DNA from: BA4 sp044376575
GTDB lineage: Bacteria > Bacteroidota > Bacteroidia > CAIKAF01
DNA: 64,000 nt
Direction of reading: 5' to 3'
NCBI GenBank assembly: GCA_044376575.1
Contig: JBILKR010000005.1
Location: 58,080-122,079, forward strand
Below the pieces are notes generated by a model, which made no database searches, was not told the DNA's origin, and was given only the letters and a program-made list of their open reading frames with translations. This document shows, one piece after another, positions 1 through 9,086 of the stretch (its first letter is position 1; the number at the start of each line of letters is the position of its first letter). The translations under genes were made by a program, and so were the position numbers.

Positions 1-519
1 GATTTTAGTGGTGGTGCATTAACAACTGCAGAAGTTGAAAAACTATTCTCAAGTACTGATTCAATTCAAATTCCAAGTCTTGAAGATCCAGAAATTTTGA
101 TTGATACTGTGATTAAAAAAGATTTCGATCCATCTTCTGTAAAAGCATTTAAAATAAAGGAAGAATGGGTATTCGATAAGCAACGTTCTGTTTTTGAACC
201 AAGAATTATTGGTATTTGTCCTGTTCAACAAGTTGAAAAAGGTGAAGAAGTATTTGATAAAGATATGTTTTGGTTATACTTTCCTGAAGTGAGAAAAGTA
301 TTGATTAATCATGAAGTGTATAATCCTTATAATTTCTCTCAGCGATTAACTTACGATGATGTATTTATGAAGCGTCAGTTCAATAGTCTTATTTATAAGG
401 TTGACAATACTTATGATCGTAGATTAAGTGAATATACCACCGGAATAAATGCTTTACTCGAAGCAGAAGAGATTAAGACTCAGTTGATGGATTATGAGCA
501 TAATCTTTGGGAACAATAA
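1..519 (+). CDS. gldN: GldN, gliding motility / T9SS protein, 3' part
   Basis: The reading frame is open from base 1, so this is the C-terminal roughly 172 residues of a longer gene. It is not a complete gene beginning at the internal TTG at 97. The sequence matches the GldN/PorN family in its C-terminal half: a 'KEEWVFDK' stretch, 'PRIIGICPV' and 'MFWLYFPEVR'. GldN is a periplasmic protein that forms a ring with GldK under the outer membrane as part of the type IX secretion and gliding machinery. In this phylum it is normally the last gene of gldKLMN, which would lie just upstream. A strong hairpin terminator follows 22 bases after the stop, consistent with the operon end. The presence of T9SS fits the several 'YPNP' sorting domains encoded later in the window. 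Confidence 0.88.
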   Translation, partial: DFSGGALTTAEVEKLFSSTDSIQIPSLEDPEILIDTVIKKDFDPSSVKAFKIKEEWVFDKQRSVFEPRIIGICPVQQVEKGEEVFDKDMFWLYFPEVRKVLINHEVYNPYNFSQRLTYDDVFMKRQFNSLIYKVDNTYDRRLSEYTTGINALLEAEEIKTQLMDYEHNLWEQ

Positions 520-540
520 AGTATAGAAATTTTAAATTTA

Positions 541-562
541 AAAGCCCGATTTATCGGGCTTT
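541..562. terminator. Bidirectional terminator between gldN and asd
   Basis: A 9-10 bp perfect stem (AAAGCCCGA ... TCGGGCTTT) closes on a four-base loop. It is followed by a T-run on the plus strand and has an A-run upstream. It sits between the convergent ends of gldN and asd and can serve both. Confidence 0.85.
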
Positions 563-564
563 TT

Positions 565-1557
565 TTATATCCAGTGATTAGATAAAATATATTCTGCAAT
601 TTGAATGGCATTGGTTGCAGCACCTTTTCGCAGATTGTCTGATACAATCCATAAATTGATTCCATGCTCTATTGATTCGTCTTTCCTTATGCGGCCTACT
701 AAGACCATATCAGAATCTTTCGCGTGAATTAATGGCATGGGATAAATCAGTTTAGATATATCATCCATAACTATGATTCCGGGAGTCTGATTTAATATAT
801 CTCTGATATTATTGATATCAGGTGTTTTTGAAAATTCAATATTCACAGACTCTGAATGCCCACCTAATACAGGTATTCGGACTGTTGTAGATGTTATACG
901 TATGTGTTTATCATCAAGAATTTTTTTTGTTTCATTGACCATTTTCATCTCTTCCTTGGTGTATCCATTATCCATAAAAACATCAATCTGTGGTATTACA
1001 TTCAAATCAATTGGATATGGATATGCCATTTCTCCTAATATACCGCTTCTCTCATTCATTAACTGCTGAACAGCTTTGGCTCCTGTTCCTGTTACAGACT
1101 GATAGGTTGAGACTACAACTCTATTGATATTATAAATATCATGTAATGGTTTTAATACCATTACCATCTGAATGGTTGAGCAATTTGGATTGGCTATGAT
1201 TTTGTTGTTGTGGTTTAATACACTGGCATTCACTTCAGGCACAATTAAAGGAATATCTTCGTGCATTCTCCATGCTGAAGAATTATCAATCACAAATGTT
1301 CCTTTCTTTGAAAATTCAGGTGCATATTGAAGAGAAACAGATGATCCCGCTGAAAATAATGCGATATCAGGATTTTTCTCAATGGCTTGTTCGATAGAAA
1401 CTACTGCATATTCTTTTTGGCAATACATTATTTTTCTACCAACAGATTTTTCTGATGCAACGGGAATCAATTCAGTAACAGGAAAATTTCTCTCTTCGAG
1501 CAATCTTAACATCATGTTGCCTACTAAACCAGTGCAACCTACAACTGCTACTTTCAT
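565..1557 (-). CDS. asd: Aspartate-semialdehyde dehydrogenase
   Basis: NADPH-dependent reduction of aspartyl-4-phosphate to aspartate semialdehyde, the branch step to lysine/diaminopimelate, threonine and methionine; a cytosolic enzyme. The protein is 330 residues, the usual length. An N-terminal Rossmann motif 'VVGCTGLVGNMM' lies at residues 5-16. The catalytic cysteine is in 'NPNCST' (Cys126), and the substrate/active-site histidine is in 'GGHSES' (His234), with 'TTVRIPV' just before it. Single gene, convergent with gldN and divergent from the lamin-tail gene. Start is ATG at 1557. A TAnnTTTG-like box lies at 1592-1599 on the minus strand. Confidence 0.95.
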   Translation of the reverse strand: MKVAVVGCTGLVGNMMLRLLEERNFPVTELIPVASEKSVGRKIMYCQKEYAVVSIEQAIEKNPDIALFSAGSSVSLQYAPEFSKKGTFVIDNSSAWRMHEDIPLIVPEVNASVLNHNNKIIANPNCSTIQMVMVLKPLHDIYNINRVVVSTYQSVTGTGAKAVQQLMNERSGILGEMAYPYPIDLNVIPQIDVFMDNGYTKEEMKMVNETKKILDDKHIRITSTTVRIPVLGGHSESVNIEFSKTPDINNIRDILNQTPGIIVMDDISKLIYPMPLIHAKDSDMVLVGRIRKDESIEHGINLWIVSDNLRKGAATNAIQIAEYILSNHWI

Positions 1558-1591
1558 TGAATTATAATTGATAATAATGAGTTATACTCAT

Positions 1592-1599
1592 CAAAAATA
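1592..1599 (-). promoter_or_regulatory. -7 box upstream of asd
   Basis: TATTTTTG on the minus strand fits the Bacteroidota -7 consensus TAnnTTTG, about 35 bases before the asd ATG. No convincing -33 TTG was seen at the right spacing, so this is tentative. Confidence 0.35.
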
Positions 1600-1635
1600 A
1601 GTATTTTTATCAAAGACTTATTGTATTTGTTGGAT

Positions 1636-4600
1636 ATGCAAAAAAATCTGATTGTTGCCCTTTGTTGCTTGTTTTCTCAAGTAATGCTTTGGTCGCAGGT
1701 AAATGATAATTTTTCTGATGGAGATTATTTGAATTCACCTGCATGGACAGGTGATACCGCTAAATTTGATGTGAGTGTAACCCAGGAATTATGGTTAAAT
1801 GCTCCAGTCGTTACAGATATGGCTTATCTTTCAACTATTTCATCAAGTATAAACGTTGCATCATGGGAGTGTAAATTCAGACTGGTATTCAATCCCTCAA
1901 GTTCAAACTATGCCAGATTCTATTTGGTTTCCAACCAACAAAATATATTGAATCCCTTAAATGGTTATTTCATCCAAATGGGAAGTACTGATGATGATAT
2001 ATGTTTGTATAAACAAAGCGGAACAACTGTAACTAAAATTATTGATGGGGTAAATGGAATGTTGAATTCTGCTACAGTGACATGCAGAATTAAGGCAACA
2101 CGTGATGCGATTGGGAACTGGCAACTGGAGGCAGATTCAACCGGAGGGAATACTTATGTCTCGTTGGGTTCTGTTTTTGATAACACCTATACTCAAAGTC
2201 TTTTTACCGGCTTTTCCTGTGTTTATACATCAACAAGGTCTGATAAATTTTATTTTGATGATGTTTTAATAACTGGAGCAGCAGCAAATGATACAATTGC
2301 TCCCAATGTTGTAGCCTTGCAGATTGTTGACAGCACCCATCTTACAATTGATTTCTCGGAGCCTATTCTTGCATCGAATGCAGAAAATGAAATGAATTAT
2401 TTTATTTCCGGGGGTATTGCTAATCCATCAGTTGCGATTATCAATGCATTGGATAATTCGAAAGTTGATCTTACTTTAAATACTCCTATACTTGAAAATA
2501 TAATGTATTCAATTTCAGTAACAGCTGTTACTGATTATCTTGGTAATACTATGAATGATACTACATTCAGTTTTGCTGATTTTACAGCTCAGGCAGGTGA
2601 TGTTGTAATTAATGAAATTATGGCTGATCCTTCACCGGTTGTGAATTTGCCTGAATATGAATACATAGAATTAAGAAATAACACTTCGTTGCCGATTCAA
2701 TTATCAGGTTGGAAGTTCAAAGTAAACTCCACCATTAAAACATTACCGTCTTTTACTATACAACCCGATAGTTTTGCTTTACTTGTAAGTAACACAGCTG
2801 TTACAGAGTTTGCCGGGTTACCCGTAATTGGTATTTCTTCTTTCCCTTCCATTACCAACAATGGTTCGGTAATTTCTCTTTTTGATCCGACAGATCAATT
2901 GATAGATGAAGTTGATTTTACCATCGACTGGTATAATAATCCTAATGTGGATGACGGTGGATATTCCATAGAAAAAAAGAATCCTTTTGATCAGTGCGGA
3001 GGAATTAATAACTGGAGAGCAACTTTTGATATTAACGGAGGAACACCCGGAAGAACGAATAGTGTATATACTACACTATTAACCGATTTGGGTTTTAAGG
3101 AAGTTAATGTAATTACTTCGGATTCAATAATTGTAATATTTAATAAATCATTAGATACTGCTACTGTGGATATCAATGATTTTTCAATTGATCCGTCTAT
3201 TGGATCTCCAGGTCAATTGACATTTCTTTCGGTTTCATCAGTTGCACTAAAATTATTGACAGGTTTATTACCTAATGAATCATATACGCTTACTTGTTCA
3301 ACTACTGTTGCTGATTGTAGCAATCAGATACCTACCTTTCCTATCACAGCATTGATTATGAATTACGTACCTGCCATTCATGATGTGGTGATCAATGAAA
3401 TTATGTGTGATGAAAGTCCTTCAGTTTTGTTACCAACAGCTGAGTATATCGAATTATATAATCGAAGAAATTTTCCTATTACGTTGAGAGATTTTGTATT
3501 AATATCAGGTTCGTCCTCATACACCTTGCCTTCATATACGCTTCAACCGGATAGTTTTGTAGTATTGATTAAAGATGTATGGCAACAGGAGTTTGTTGGT
3601 TTACCTGTAATCCCGATGAGCAGCTTTCCATCTTTAACCAATTCAGGTCAGCAATTATCTCTGTATGCCAAGACCGGAGAATTTTTGCATACTGTAACTT
3701 ATTCTGATAAATGGTATGGAAACAGTGCGAAAGATGATGGTGGGTGGTCGCTGGAACAAATCAATCCGAATTTACCATGCATAGGTAAAAATAACTGGAA
3801 AGCATCAGAAAATTATAAAGGAGGAACTCCTGGAAATAGAAATTCTGTTGAGCAAATATTTTTAGATACAACTTCATTGTATGCCTATGGAGTAGGAGTG
3901 AAGTCAGTTGATACATTATTGGTTTATTTGCGTAAATCTATACTGCCTTCTACATTGTCAGTTACACAATTTCAAATCAGTGGTGGGATAGGAAATCCTT
4001 TATCAGTTCTTCCTGTATATCCAGAACTTAATCAGTTAGAATTGGTCTTATCTTCTTCATTACAGTTAGATTCTATATATCAACTCATCATTCAATCAGG
4101 CATGTCTGATTGTGGAGGCAATATTATTTTAAAAGATACTTTTGAAATGGCTATTCCTGATTCATTAGAATCATTGGATGTGGTTATCAATGAAATTTTA
4201 TCTGATCCTATTTCAGATGGAATTGATTTTATTGAAGTATATAATCGTTCAACACGATTTATTGACTTGAAAGATCTGTATATAAGCACTGCTGATACTA
4301 TAACTGGAATGTTGGAGAGTATTAAGATGATATCGCCAACGTCATTGATTATTGCACCTGCACACTACAAAGTATTTTCTACCGATATGTATCAGGTATT
4401 GAAATATTATCAAACCAAAGATAATACTGCATTTATCAATCTTGAGTCAATGCCTTCCTATAGCAATACTGAAGGAACCGTTGTATTGTCAAACATTTCA
4501 CAACAAATCATTGATCAGGTATCATACAATGAGAACTGGCATTTCCCTCTACTCAATTCAACAGATGGTGTTTCACTGGAGCGCATTAATCCTGATCAAA

Positions 4601-5019
4601 CATCACAAGATTCAACCAACTGGCATTCGGCTGCAATGAATGTTGGATTTGCCACACCGGGTTATAAAAATTCACAATACGTTTATGTATCTCCGATCAG
4701 TAATCAGTTTACAGTTACGCCTGAAGTATTTTCACCGGATCAGGATGGTGTAGATGATGTATTGATTATTCAATATCAGTTTAATGACCCTGGATACCTC
4801 GCAACGATTGAAGTATATGATGCTACAGGAAGAAAAGTGCAAACCATAGCAAATAATCAATACATAGGAACTGAAGGATATTATTCATGGGACGGCATCA
4901 ATGCTGACGGAAATAAAGCAAGAACCGGAATACATGTGATATCATTCAGGGTATTGGATCCATCCGGTAAAACTCATGAATTCAAGAAACCTTGTGTGGT
5001 TGCAACTCGTCTGAATTAA
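1636..5019 (+). CDS. Secreted triple lamin-tail-domain surface protein
   Basis: Large exported protein (about 1127 residues). The ATG at 1636 starts a clear signal peptide ending near 'MLWSQ'; the frame could extend 15 bases to a TTG at 1621 but that spoils the signal. It has an N-terminal beta-sandwich (laminin-G-like). Three lamin-tail domains follow, each opening with 'VVINEI' (codons near 2608, 3388 and 4183), separated by SbsA-like Ig domains that begin 'VDSTHLTIDFSEPI', 'ITSDSIIVIFNKSL' and 'VKSVDTLLVYLRKS'. The C-terminal about 95 residues carry 'FSPDQDGVDD', 'EVYDATGRKV' and 'YYSWDGINADG'. This is a FlgD-Ig/CHU_C-like ending typical of T9SS cargo. Bacterial lamin-tail domains are extracellular, often near nucleases or adhesins, but no catalytic domain is visible here. 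Function is unknown; an adhesive or structural surface role is inferred. Confidence 0.8.
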   Translation: MQKNLIVALCCLFSQVMLWSQVNDNFSDGDYLNSPAWTGDTAKFDVSVTQELWLNAPVVTDMAYLSTISSSINVASWECKFRLVFNPSSSNYARFYLVSNQQNILNPLNGYFIQMGSTDDDICLYKQSGTTVTKIIDGVNGMLNSATVTCRIKATRDAIGNWQLEADSTGGNTYVSLGSVFDNTYTQSLFTGFSCVYTSTRSDKFYFDDVLITGAAANDTIAPNVVALQIVDSTHLTIDFSEPILASNAENEMNYFISGGIANPSVAIINALDNSKVDLTLNTPILENIMYSISVTAVTDYLGNTMNDTTFSFADFTAQAGDVVINEIMADPSPVVNLPEYEYIELRNNTSLPIQLSGWKFKVNSTIKTLPSFTIQPDSFALLVSNTAVTEFAGLPVIGISSFPSITNNGSVISLFDPTDQLIDEVDFTIDWYNNPNVDDGGYSIEKKNPFDQCGGINNWRATFDINGGTPGRTNSVYTTLLTDLGFKEVNVITSDSIIVIFNKSLDTATVDINDFSIDPSIGSPGQLTFLSVSSVALKLLTGLLPNESYTLTCSTTVADCSNQIPTFPITALIMNYVPAIHDVVINEIMCDESPSVLLPTAEYIELYNRRNFPITLRDFVLISGSSSYTLPSYTLQPDSFVVLIKDVWQQEFVGLPVIPMSSFPSLTNSGQQLSLYAKTGEFLHTVTYSDKWYGNSAKDDGGWSLEQINPNLPCIGKNNWKASENYKGGTPGNRNSVEQIFLDTTSLYAYGVGVKSVDTLLVYLRKSILPSTLSVTQFQISGGIGNPLSVLPVYPELNQLELVLSSSLQLDSIYQLIIQSGMSDCGGNIILKDTFEMAIPDSLESLDVVINEILSDPISDGIDFIEVYNRSTRFIDLKDLYISTADTITGMLESIKMISPTSLIIAPAHYKVFSTDMYQVLKYYQTKDNTAFINLESMPSYSNTEGTVVLSNISQQIIDQVSYNENWHFPLLNSTDGVSLERINPDQTSQDSTNWHSAAMNVGFATPGYKNSQYVYVSPISNQFTVTPEVFSPDQDGVDDVLIIQYQFNDPGYLATIEVYDATGRKVQTIANNQYIGTEGYYSWDGINADGNKARTGIHVISFRVLDPSGKTHEFKKPCVVATRLN

Positions 5020-5022
5020 AAA

Positions 5023-7479
5023 TCAATTCATTTTAGTTTTTCCATTCACCGGAAGTGGATTTTTTACTTTTTCGCTAGTGAGCGCCAGTTGAATCACCTC
5101 CTGCATTCGTGTTACATAATGAAATTTCAGGCCTTTAATATATCGCGCTTCAATTTCTTCAACATCCTTACGATTCTCTTCACATAAAATGATTTCACGG
5201 ATGTTTGCACGTTTGGCAGCAAGTATTTTTTCTTTAATTCCACCTACGGGCATTACATGTCCGCGCAAGGTAATTTCACCTGTCATTGCCAGTTTTGATT
5301 TTACTTTACGTTGTGTAAAAGCAGATACCAGTGCGGTAAGCATAGTAATACCTGCTGATGGTCCGTCTTTAGGCGTAGCTCCTTCAGGAACGTGAATGTG
5401 AACATTCCAGTGGTCAAATGCTTTGGGATTAATCCCGTAATCAGCAGCATGTGCTTTTAAATATTCAAGCGCAATCATGGCTGATTCTTTCATTACACCA
5501 CCTAAATTACCGGTGAGCGTGAGTCTTCCTTTTCCCTGACTTAAACTTGTTTCAATATAAAGGATGTCACCACCAACGGCTGTCCATGCAAGTCCTACCA
5601 CAACACCGGCATATTCATTTCCTTCGTATTTTTCTTTTGGGTAAGGCTTACCCATAATTTTCTCAATGGCATCAGGTTGAACAATTGCATCAAACTTCAT
5701 ATCCATTGCTTTTGATTTGGCAAGGTTTCTGATCACAGAAGCTACAGCTCTGTCAAGCGAACGCACCCCTGATTCACGGGTATAATTCTCAATTAAAAAT
5801 TCGAGGGATTCTTTAGGTATTTTAATTTTTTCTTTTTCCAAACCATGTTCGCAAATTTGTTTCGGAACTAAATGTTTGGCTGCGATTTCAATTTTTTCTT
5901 CAAGTGAATAACCTGATAATTCAATGATTTCCATTCTGTCTCTCAATGCCGGTTGAATGGTTGAAAGATTATTTGCAGTAGCAATAAACATCACTTTTGA
6001 TAAATCAAAGTCCACATCAAGGTAGTTATCGTGAAATGCATTGTTTTGTTCCGGGTCTAGCACTTCTAATAAAGCAGATGATGGATCGCCATGAAAATCA
6101 TTTCCAACTTTATCAATTTCATCTAAGATAAAAACAGGATTTGCAGATCCCGCTTTCTTCATATTTTGTAAGATTCGTCCAGACATTGCACCAATGTAGG
6201 TTTTACGATGTCCTCTGATTTCAGATTCATCTTTTAATCCACCCAACGACATGCGAATATATTTTCTTCCCAACGATTCTGCAATTGATTTACCTAAGGA
6301 TGTTTTACCTACACCAGGAGGTCCGGCCAAACACAAAATCGGTGCTTTCATGTCACCTTTTAATTTCAATACGGCTAAATGTTCAATAATACGATCTTTA
6401 ATTTTTTCCATTCCGAAATGATCGCGATCAAGAATTTTTTTTGCCTTCGTCAGATCGAACTGATCAGTGGTATAATCATCCCATGGCAGATCTGTAAAAT
6501 ATTCCAGGTAGTTTAACTGAATAGAATATTCAGCCACCATCGGATTCATTCTTTCTAATTTGGAAAGTTCTTTATCAAAAACCTCTTTTACTTTTTGGTT
6601 CCATCCTTTTTTTCTGGCCTTTTCTTTTAATTCTTTAATCTCCTGACTTTCTCCTGTGCCCAGTTCCTCCTGAATCATTTTCATTTGCTGATGAAGGAAA
6701 TATTCTTTTTGTTGACGGTCAATATCAACTTTAACTTTGGTTTGAATTTCATTCTTCAGTTCCAGCAATTGCATTTCCTTATTCAAGAAACGCAAAGCCA
6801 TGGTTGCTCTTTCTTTCAAATCCATCACTTCCAGCAATTGTTGTTTTTCTTCCATTTCTGCGTTAAGATTGGAAGAGATAAAATTGATAAGAAACGAAGG
6901 ACTTTCAATATTCTTTATCGCAAAGCTGGCCTCAGATGGAAGATGTGGCGAATGCTGAATAATCTGTAATGATAGCTCTTTGATTTGATTTACTAATGCC
7001 TTGAATTCTTCATCATTTTCAATTGGTTTCTGTTCGGTGAATATATTGACATGTGCCTTTAAATATGGCTCGCTTTGTAGCATTTGTCTTAATTCAAATC
7101 GTCTTTTACCTTGAATAATAGCTGTGGTACTGCCGTCAGGCATTCGCAGCATCTTAACAATTTGCGCAACTGTACCAATCTTATACAAGTCTGATTCATT
7201 AGGATCTTCAATGCTTACATCTTTTTGAGCAAGGACTCCGATAATTTTTTTGCCATTATAAGCTTCTCTAATCAAGCGTATTGACTTATCTCTTCCCACA
7301 GTAATTGGGATAACTACACCCGGAAATAATACTGTATTTCTTAATGTGAGAATAGGCAATTCTTCCGGAACATCATCCAGATTAAAATTATCCTCATCTT
7401 CATTTGTAATTAAAGGTATGAAGTCTGAATCATCACCCAACATTTTCATGAATGCCATCTTGTCGTCATTTATCCACAT
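5023..7479 (-). CDS. lon: ATP-dependent protease Lon
   Basis: Cytosolic AAA+ serine protease degrading misfolded and regulatory proteins. It has 818 residues, typical for Lon. The N-terminal LON substrate-binding domain opens with 'LPILTLRNTVLFPGVVIPI'. Next come a long helical region, Walker A 'GPPGVGKTSLGKS', Walker B 'FILDEIDKVG' and an arginine-finger region. The C-terminal protease domain carries the catalytic serine in 'PKDGPSAGITM' and the lysine in 'GGIKEKILAAKRA' of the Ser-Lys dyad. The annotated ATG at 7479 precedes a second possible ATG at 7458 (residue 8); either gives an intact domain. Monocistronic and convergent with the lamin-tail gene, with only three bases between the stops. 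Confidence 0.97.
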   Translation of the reverse strand: MWINDDKMAFMKMLGDDSDFIPLITNEDEDNFNLDDVPEELPILTLRNTVLFPGVVIPITVGRDKSIRLIREAYNGKKIIGVLAQKDVSIEDPNESDLYKIGTVAQIVKMLRMPDGSTTAIIQGKRRFELRQMLQSEPYLKAHVNIFTEQKPIENDEEFKALVNQIKELSLQIIQHSPHLPSEASFAIKNIESPSFLINFISSNLNAEMEEKQQLLEVMDLKERATMALRFLNKEMQLLELKNEIQTKVKVDIDRQQKEYFLHQQMKMIQEELGTGESQEIKELKEKARKKGWNQKVKEVFDKELSKLERMNPMVAEYSIQLNYLEYFTDLPWDDYTTDQFDLTKAKKILDRDHFGMEKIKDRIIEHLAVLKLKGDMKAPILCLAGPPGVGKTSLGKSIAESLGRKYIRMSLGGLKDESEIRGHRKTYIGAMSGRILQNMKKAGSANPVFILDEIDKVGNDFHGDPSSALLEVLDPEQNNAFHDNYLDVDFDLSKVMFIATANNLSTIQPALRDRMEIIELSGYSLEEKIEIAAKHLVPKQICEHGLEKEKIKIPKESLEFLIENYTRESGVRSLDRAVASVIRNLAKSKAMDMKFDAIVQPDAIEKIMGKPYPKEKYEGNEYAGVVVGLAWTAVGGDILYIETSLSQGKGRLTLTGNLGGVMKESAMIALEYLKAHAADYGINPKAFDHWNVHIHVPEGATPKDGPSAGITMLTALVSAFTQRKVKSKLAMTGEITLRGHVMPVGGIKEKILAAKRANIREIILCEENRKDVEEIEARYIKGLKFHYVTRMQEVIQLALTSEKVKNPLPVNGKTKMN

Positions 7480-7620
7480 ATGTCAGTTTTTTTATCTGTT
7501 TGCTGCCAATTGTATTATTAAATACAGGCAATAAATCTAAAAATAATCAAATACACTATATACTCAAGGGTTGTGCCATATCTTCTTTGTTTGTATTTTT
7601 AAAACAAACCCTAAAACCCA

Positions 7621-8523
7621 ATGAACTTTAAACAATTCTGGAAATTCTATTTCACATATCAGGCTTCTGAACTAAGGGCCATTCGATTAATGTTATTTTT
7701 TATCATTGTATTAATGGTTGCAACATTTACAATGGATCACTGGTTAAAACCAAATGAATTCAATATCAATACCTATGCATTTGCAATTGATTCAATGCTT
7801 GAACTTGTTTCATATAAGGACAGTATTGAACAATCAAAAAAATGGAAAAATTATAAGAAGAAGAGTTACGCTCATTCAATTCCAAATAGAATTACTCCTT
7901 TTTATCCGGATACTTTATCAAAAGAAGGCTGGATGAAATTGGGATTGACTGAAAAACAGGCAGATGTGATTTTATCCATCAGACAGAAAAAGGGTGGCTT
8001 CCATTCTGAAAATGACCTAAGCAATATTCAAATTTTGCATCAGTTTTTTCCTGCTATTCAGCCATTTCTAAAATTTGATACCCTATACCAGGCATCAACT
8101 GTTACGAAGCAAAAAAAGGAATATGCAATGATTGAAATCAACACTGCACTTCCTCAAAACCTGATTGAACTTCCCGGCATCGGTGAAAAGCTGGCAAACA
8201 GAATAGTATTGTACAGAGAAAATTTAGGTGGTTTTTATAATATTGAGCAATTAAAAGATATGTTTGGAATGCCTGAAACCACTTTTGTTCAAATACGTCC
8301 ATACCTAATGATAGAAAAGATTGAACTAAAGCAATTACAAGTTAACTATGCATCAAAGCAGGAATTGTCCATGCATCCCTATATTGATTTTAAAATAGCT
8401 TCATCCATCGTTAATTACAGAAATGCACATGGTAATTTTAAGGATGTTCATGATTTATTAAAATTTGGTTTGGTAGAACAAAAACAATATGATAAAATTG
8501 CTCCATATTTAACCATCAAGTGA
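7621..8523 (+). CDS. Membrane-anchored ComEA-like triple helix-hairpin-helix protein
   Basis: The 300-residue protein has one N-terminal transmembrane helix (about residues 21-37). Three helix-hairpin-helix units follow, at roughly 100-150 ('MKLGLTEKQADVILSIRQKKGGF'-like region), 172-232 ('LIELPGIGEKLANRI' then 'GGFYNIEQL') and 240-298 ('HPYIDFKIASSIVNYR', 'GNFKDVHDL'). Such HhH pairs bind DNA without sequence specificity. ComEA-type proteins hold incoming DNA in the periplasm during natural transformation. A three-unit membrane-tethered form is common in Bacteroidota but its role there is not established. The stop overlaps the GTG start of apt (GTGA), so the two are translationally coupled. 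Confidence 0.78.
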   Translation: MNFKQFWKFYFTYQASELRAIRLMLFFIIVLMVATFTMDHWLKPNEFNINTYAFAIDSMLELVSYKDSIEQSKKWKNYKKKSYAHSIPNRITPFYPDTLSKEGWMKLGLTEKQADVILSIRQKKGGFHSENDLSNIQILHQFFPAIQPFLKFDTLYQASTVTKQKKEYAMIEINTALPQNLIELPGIGEKLANRIVLYRENLGGFYNIEQLKDMFGMPETTFVQIRPYLMIEKIELKQLQVNYASKQELSMHPYIDFKIASSIVNYRNAHGNFKDVHDLLKFGLVEQKQYDKIAPYLTIK

Positions 8524-9053
8524 TAGCTGAAAAATTAATACAAACCATTCGAGATATTCCTGACTTTCCGAAACTGGGAATAGTATTCAAAGATATTACA
8601 CCGATTTTTTCAGATCCCCAATTATGCAAAGAGGTAGTAGATAGCATTGTTGAAGAATTTAAGGGAATAGAGGTAGATGCAATTGCCGGTGTTGAAGCAA
8701 GAGGTTTCTTATTTGGTATTATGCTTGCACAAGCGATGCAAAAGCCGTTCATTTTAATTCGTAAAGCCGGTAAATTACCTTATCATAAAATTTCAAGAGA
8801 ATATGCTCTTGAATACGGAACAGCAAAAATTGAAATGCATACTGATTCAATTACTCCGGGTATGAAGGTAATTTTACATGACGATTTGCTGGCAACAGGT
8901 GGTTCCGCAGAAGCTGCTGCCGAATTGATTCAGGAGGGAGGTGGAGTATTGGCCGGATTCAGTTTTATAGTGAACCTTGCTCATTTAGATGGTGAAAAAA
9001 AACTTAAACGATTTTCAAACCATATTCAAAGTTTGGTGGTTTATCATGAGTGA
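8520..9053 (+). CDS. apt: Adenine phosphoribosyltransferase
   Basis: Purine salvage in the cytosol: adenine + PRPP to AMP + pyrophosphate. 177 residues, standard length. The family N-terminus 'IRDIPDFPKLGIVFKDITP' and the PRPP-binding loop 'ILHDDLLATGGSAEAA' (about residues 118-133) are both present, as is 'GVEARGFLFG'. The start is GTG at 8520, overlapping the TGA of the upstream HhH gene. No ATG lies nearby and the conserved N-terminus begins three residues later, so this start is well supported. Confidence 0.95.
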   Translation: MIAEKLIQTIRDIPDFPKLGIVFKDITPIFSDPQLCKEVVDSIVEEFKGIEVDAIAGVEARGFLFGIMLAQAMQKPFILIRKAGKLPYHKISREYALEYGTAKIEMHTDSITPGMKVILHDDLLATGGSAEAAAELIQEGGGVLAGFSFIVNLAHLDGEKKLKRFSNHIQSLVVYHE

Positions 9054-9086
9054 TATATTTTAGCAACTTAATTACATAAAAATATT

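Noticed and set aside
97..519. GldN-like gene starting at TTG 97
   Set aside because: The frame is open to base 1 and homology continues upstream, so it is a truncated gene rather than a short one.
7567..7612. Short inverted repeats (GTTTGT/ACAAAC and AGGGTT/AACCCT) before the HhH gene
   Set aside because: Six-base AT-rich arms are expected by chance; no known leader element.
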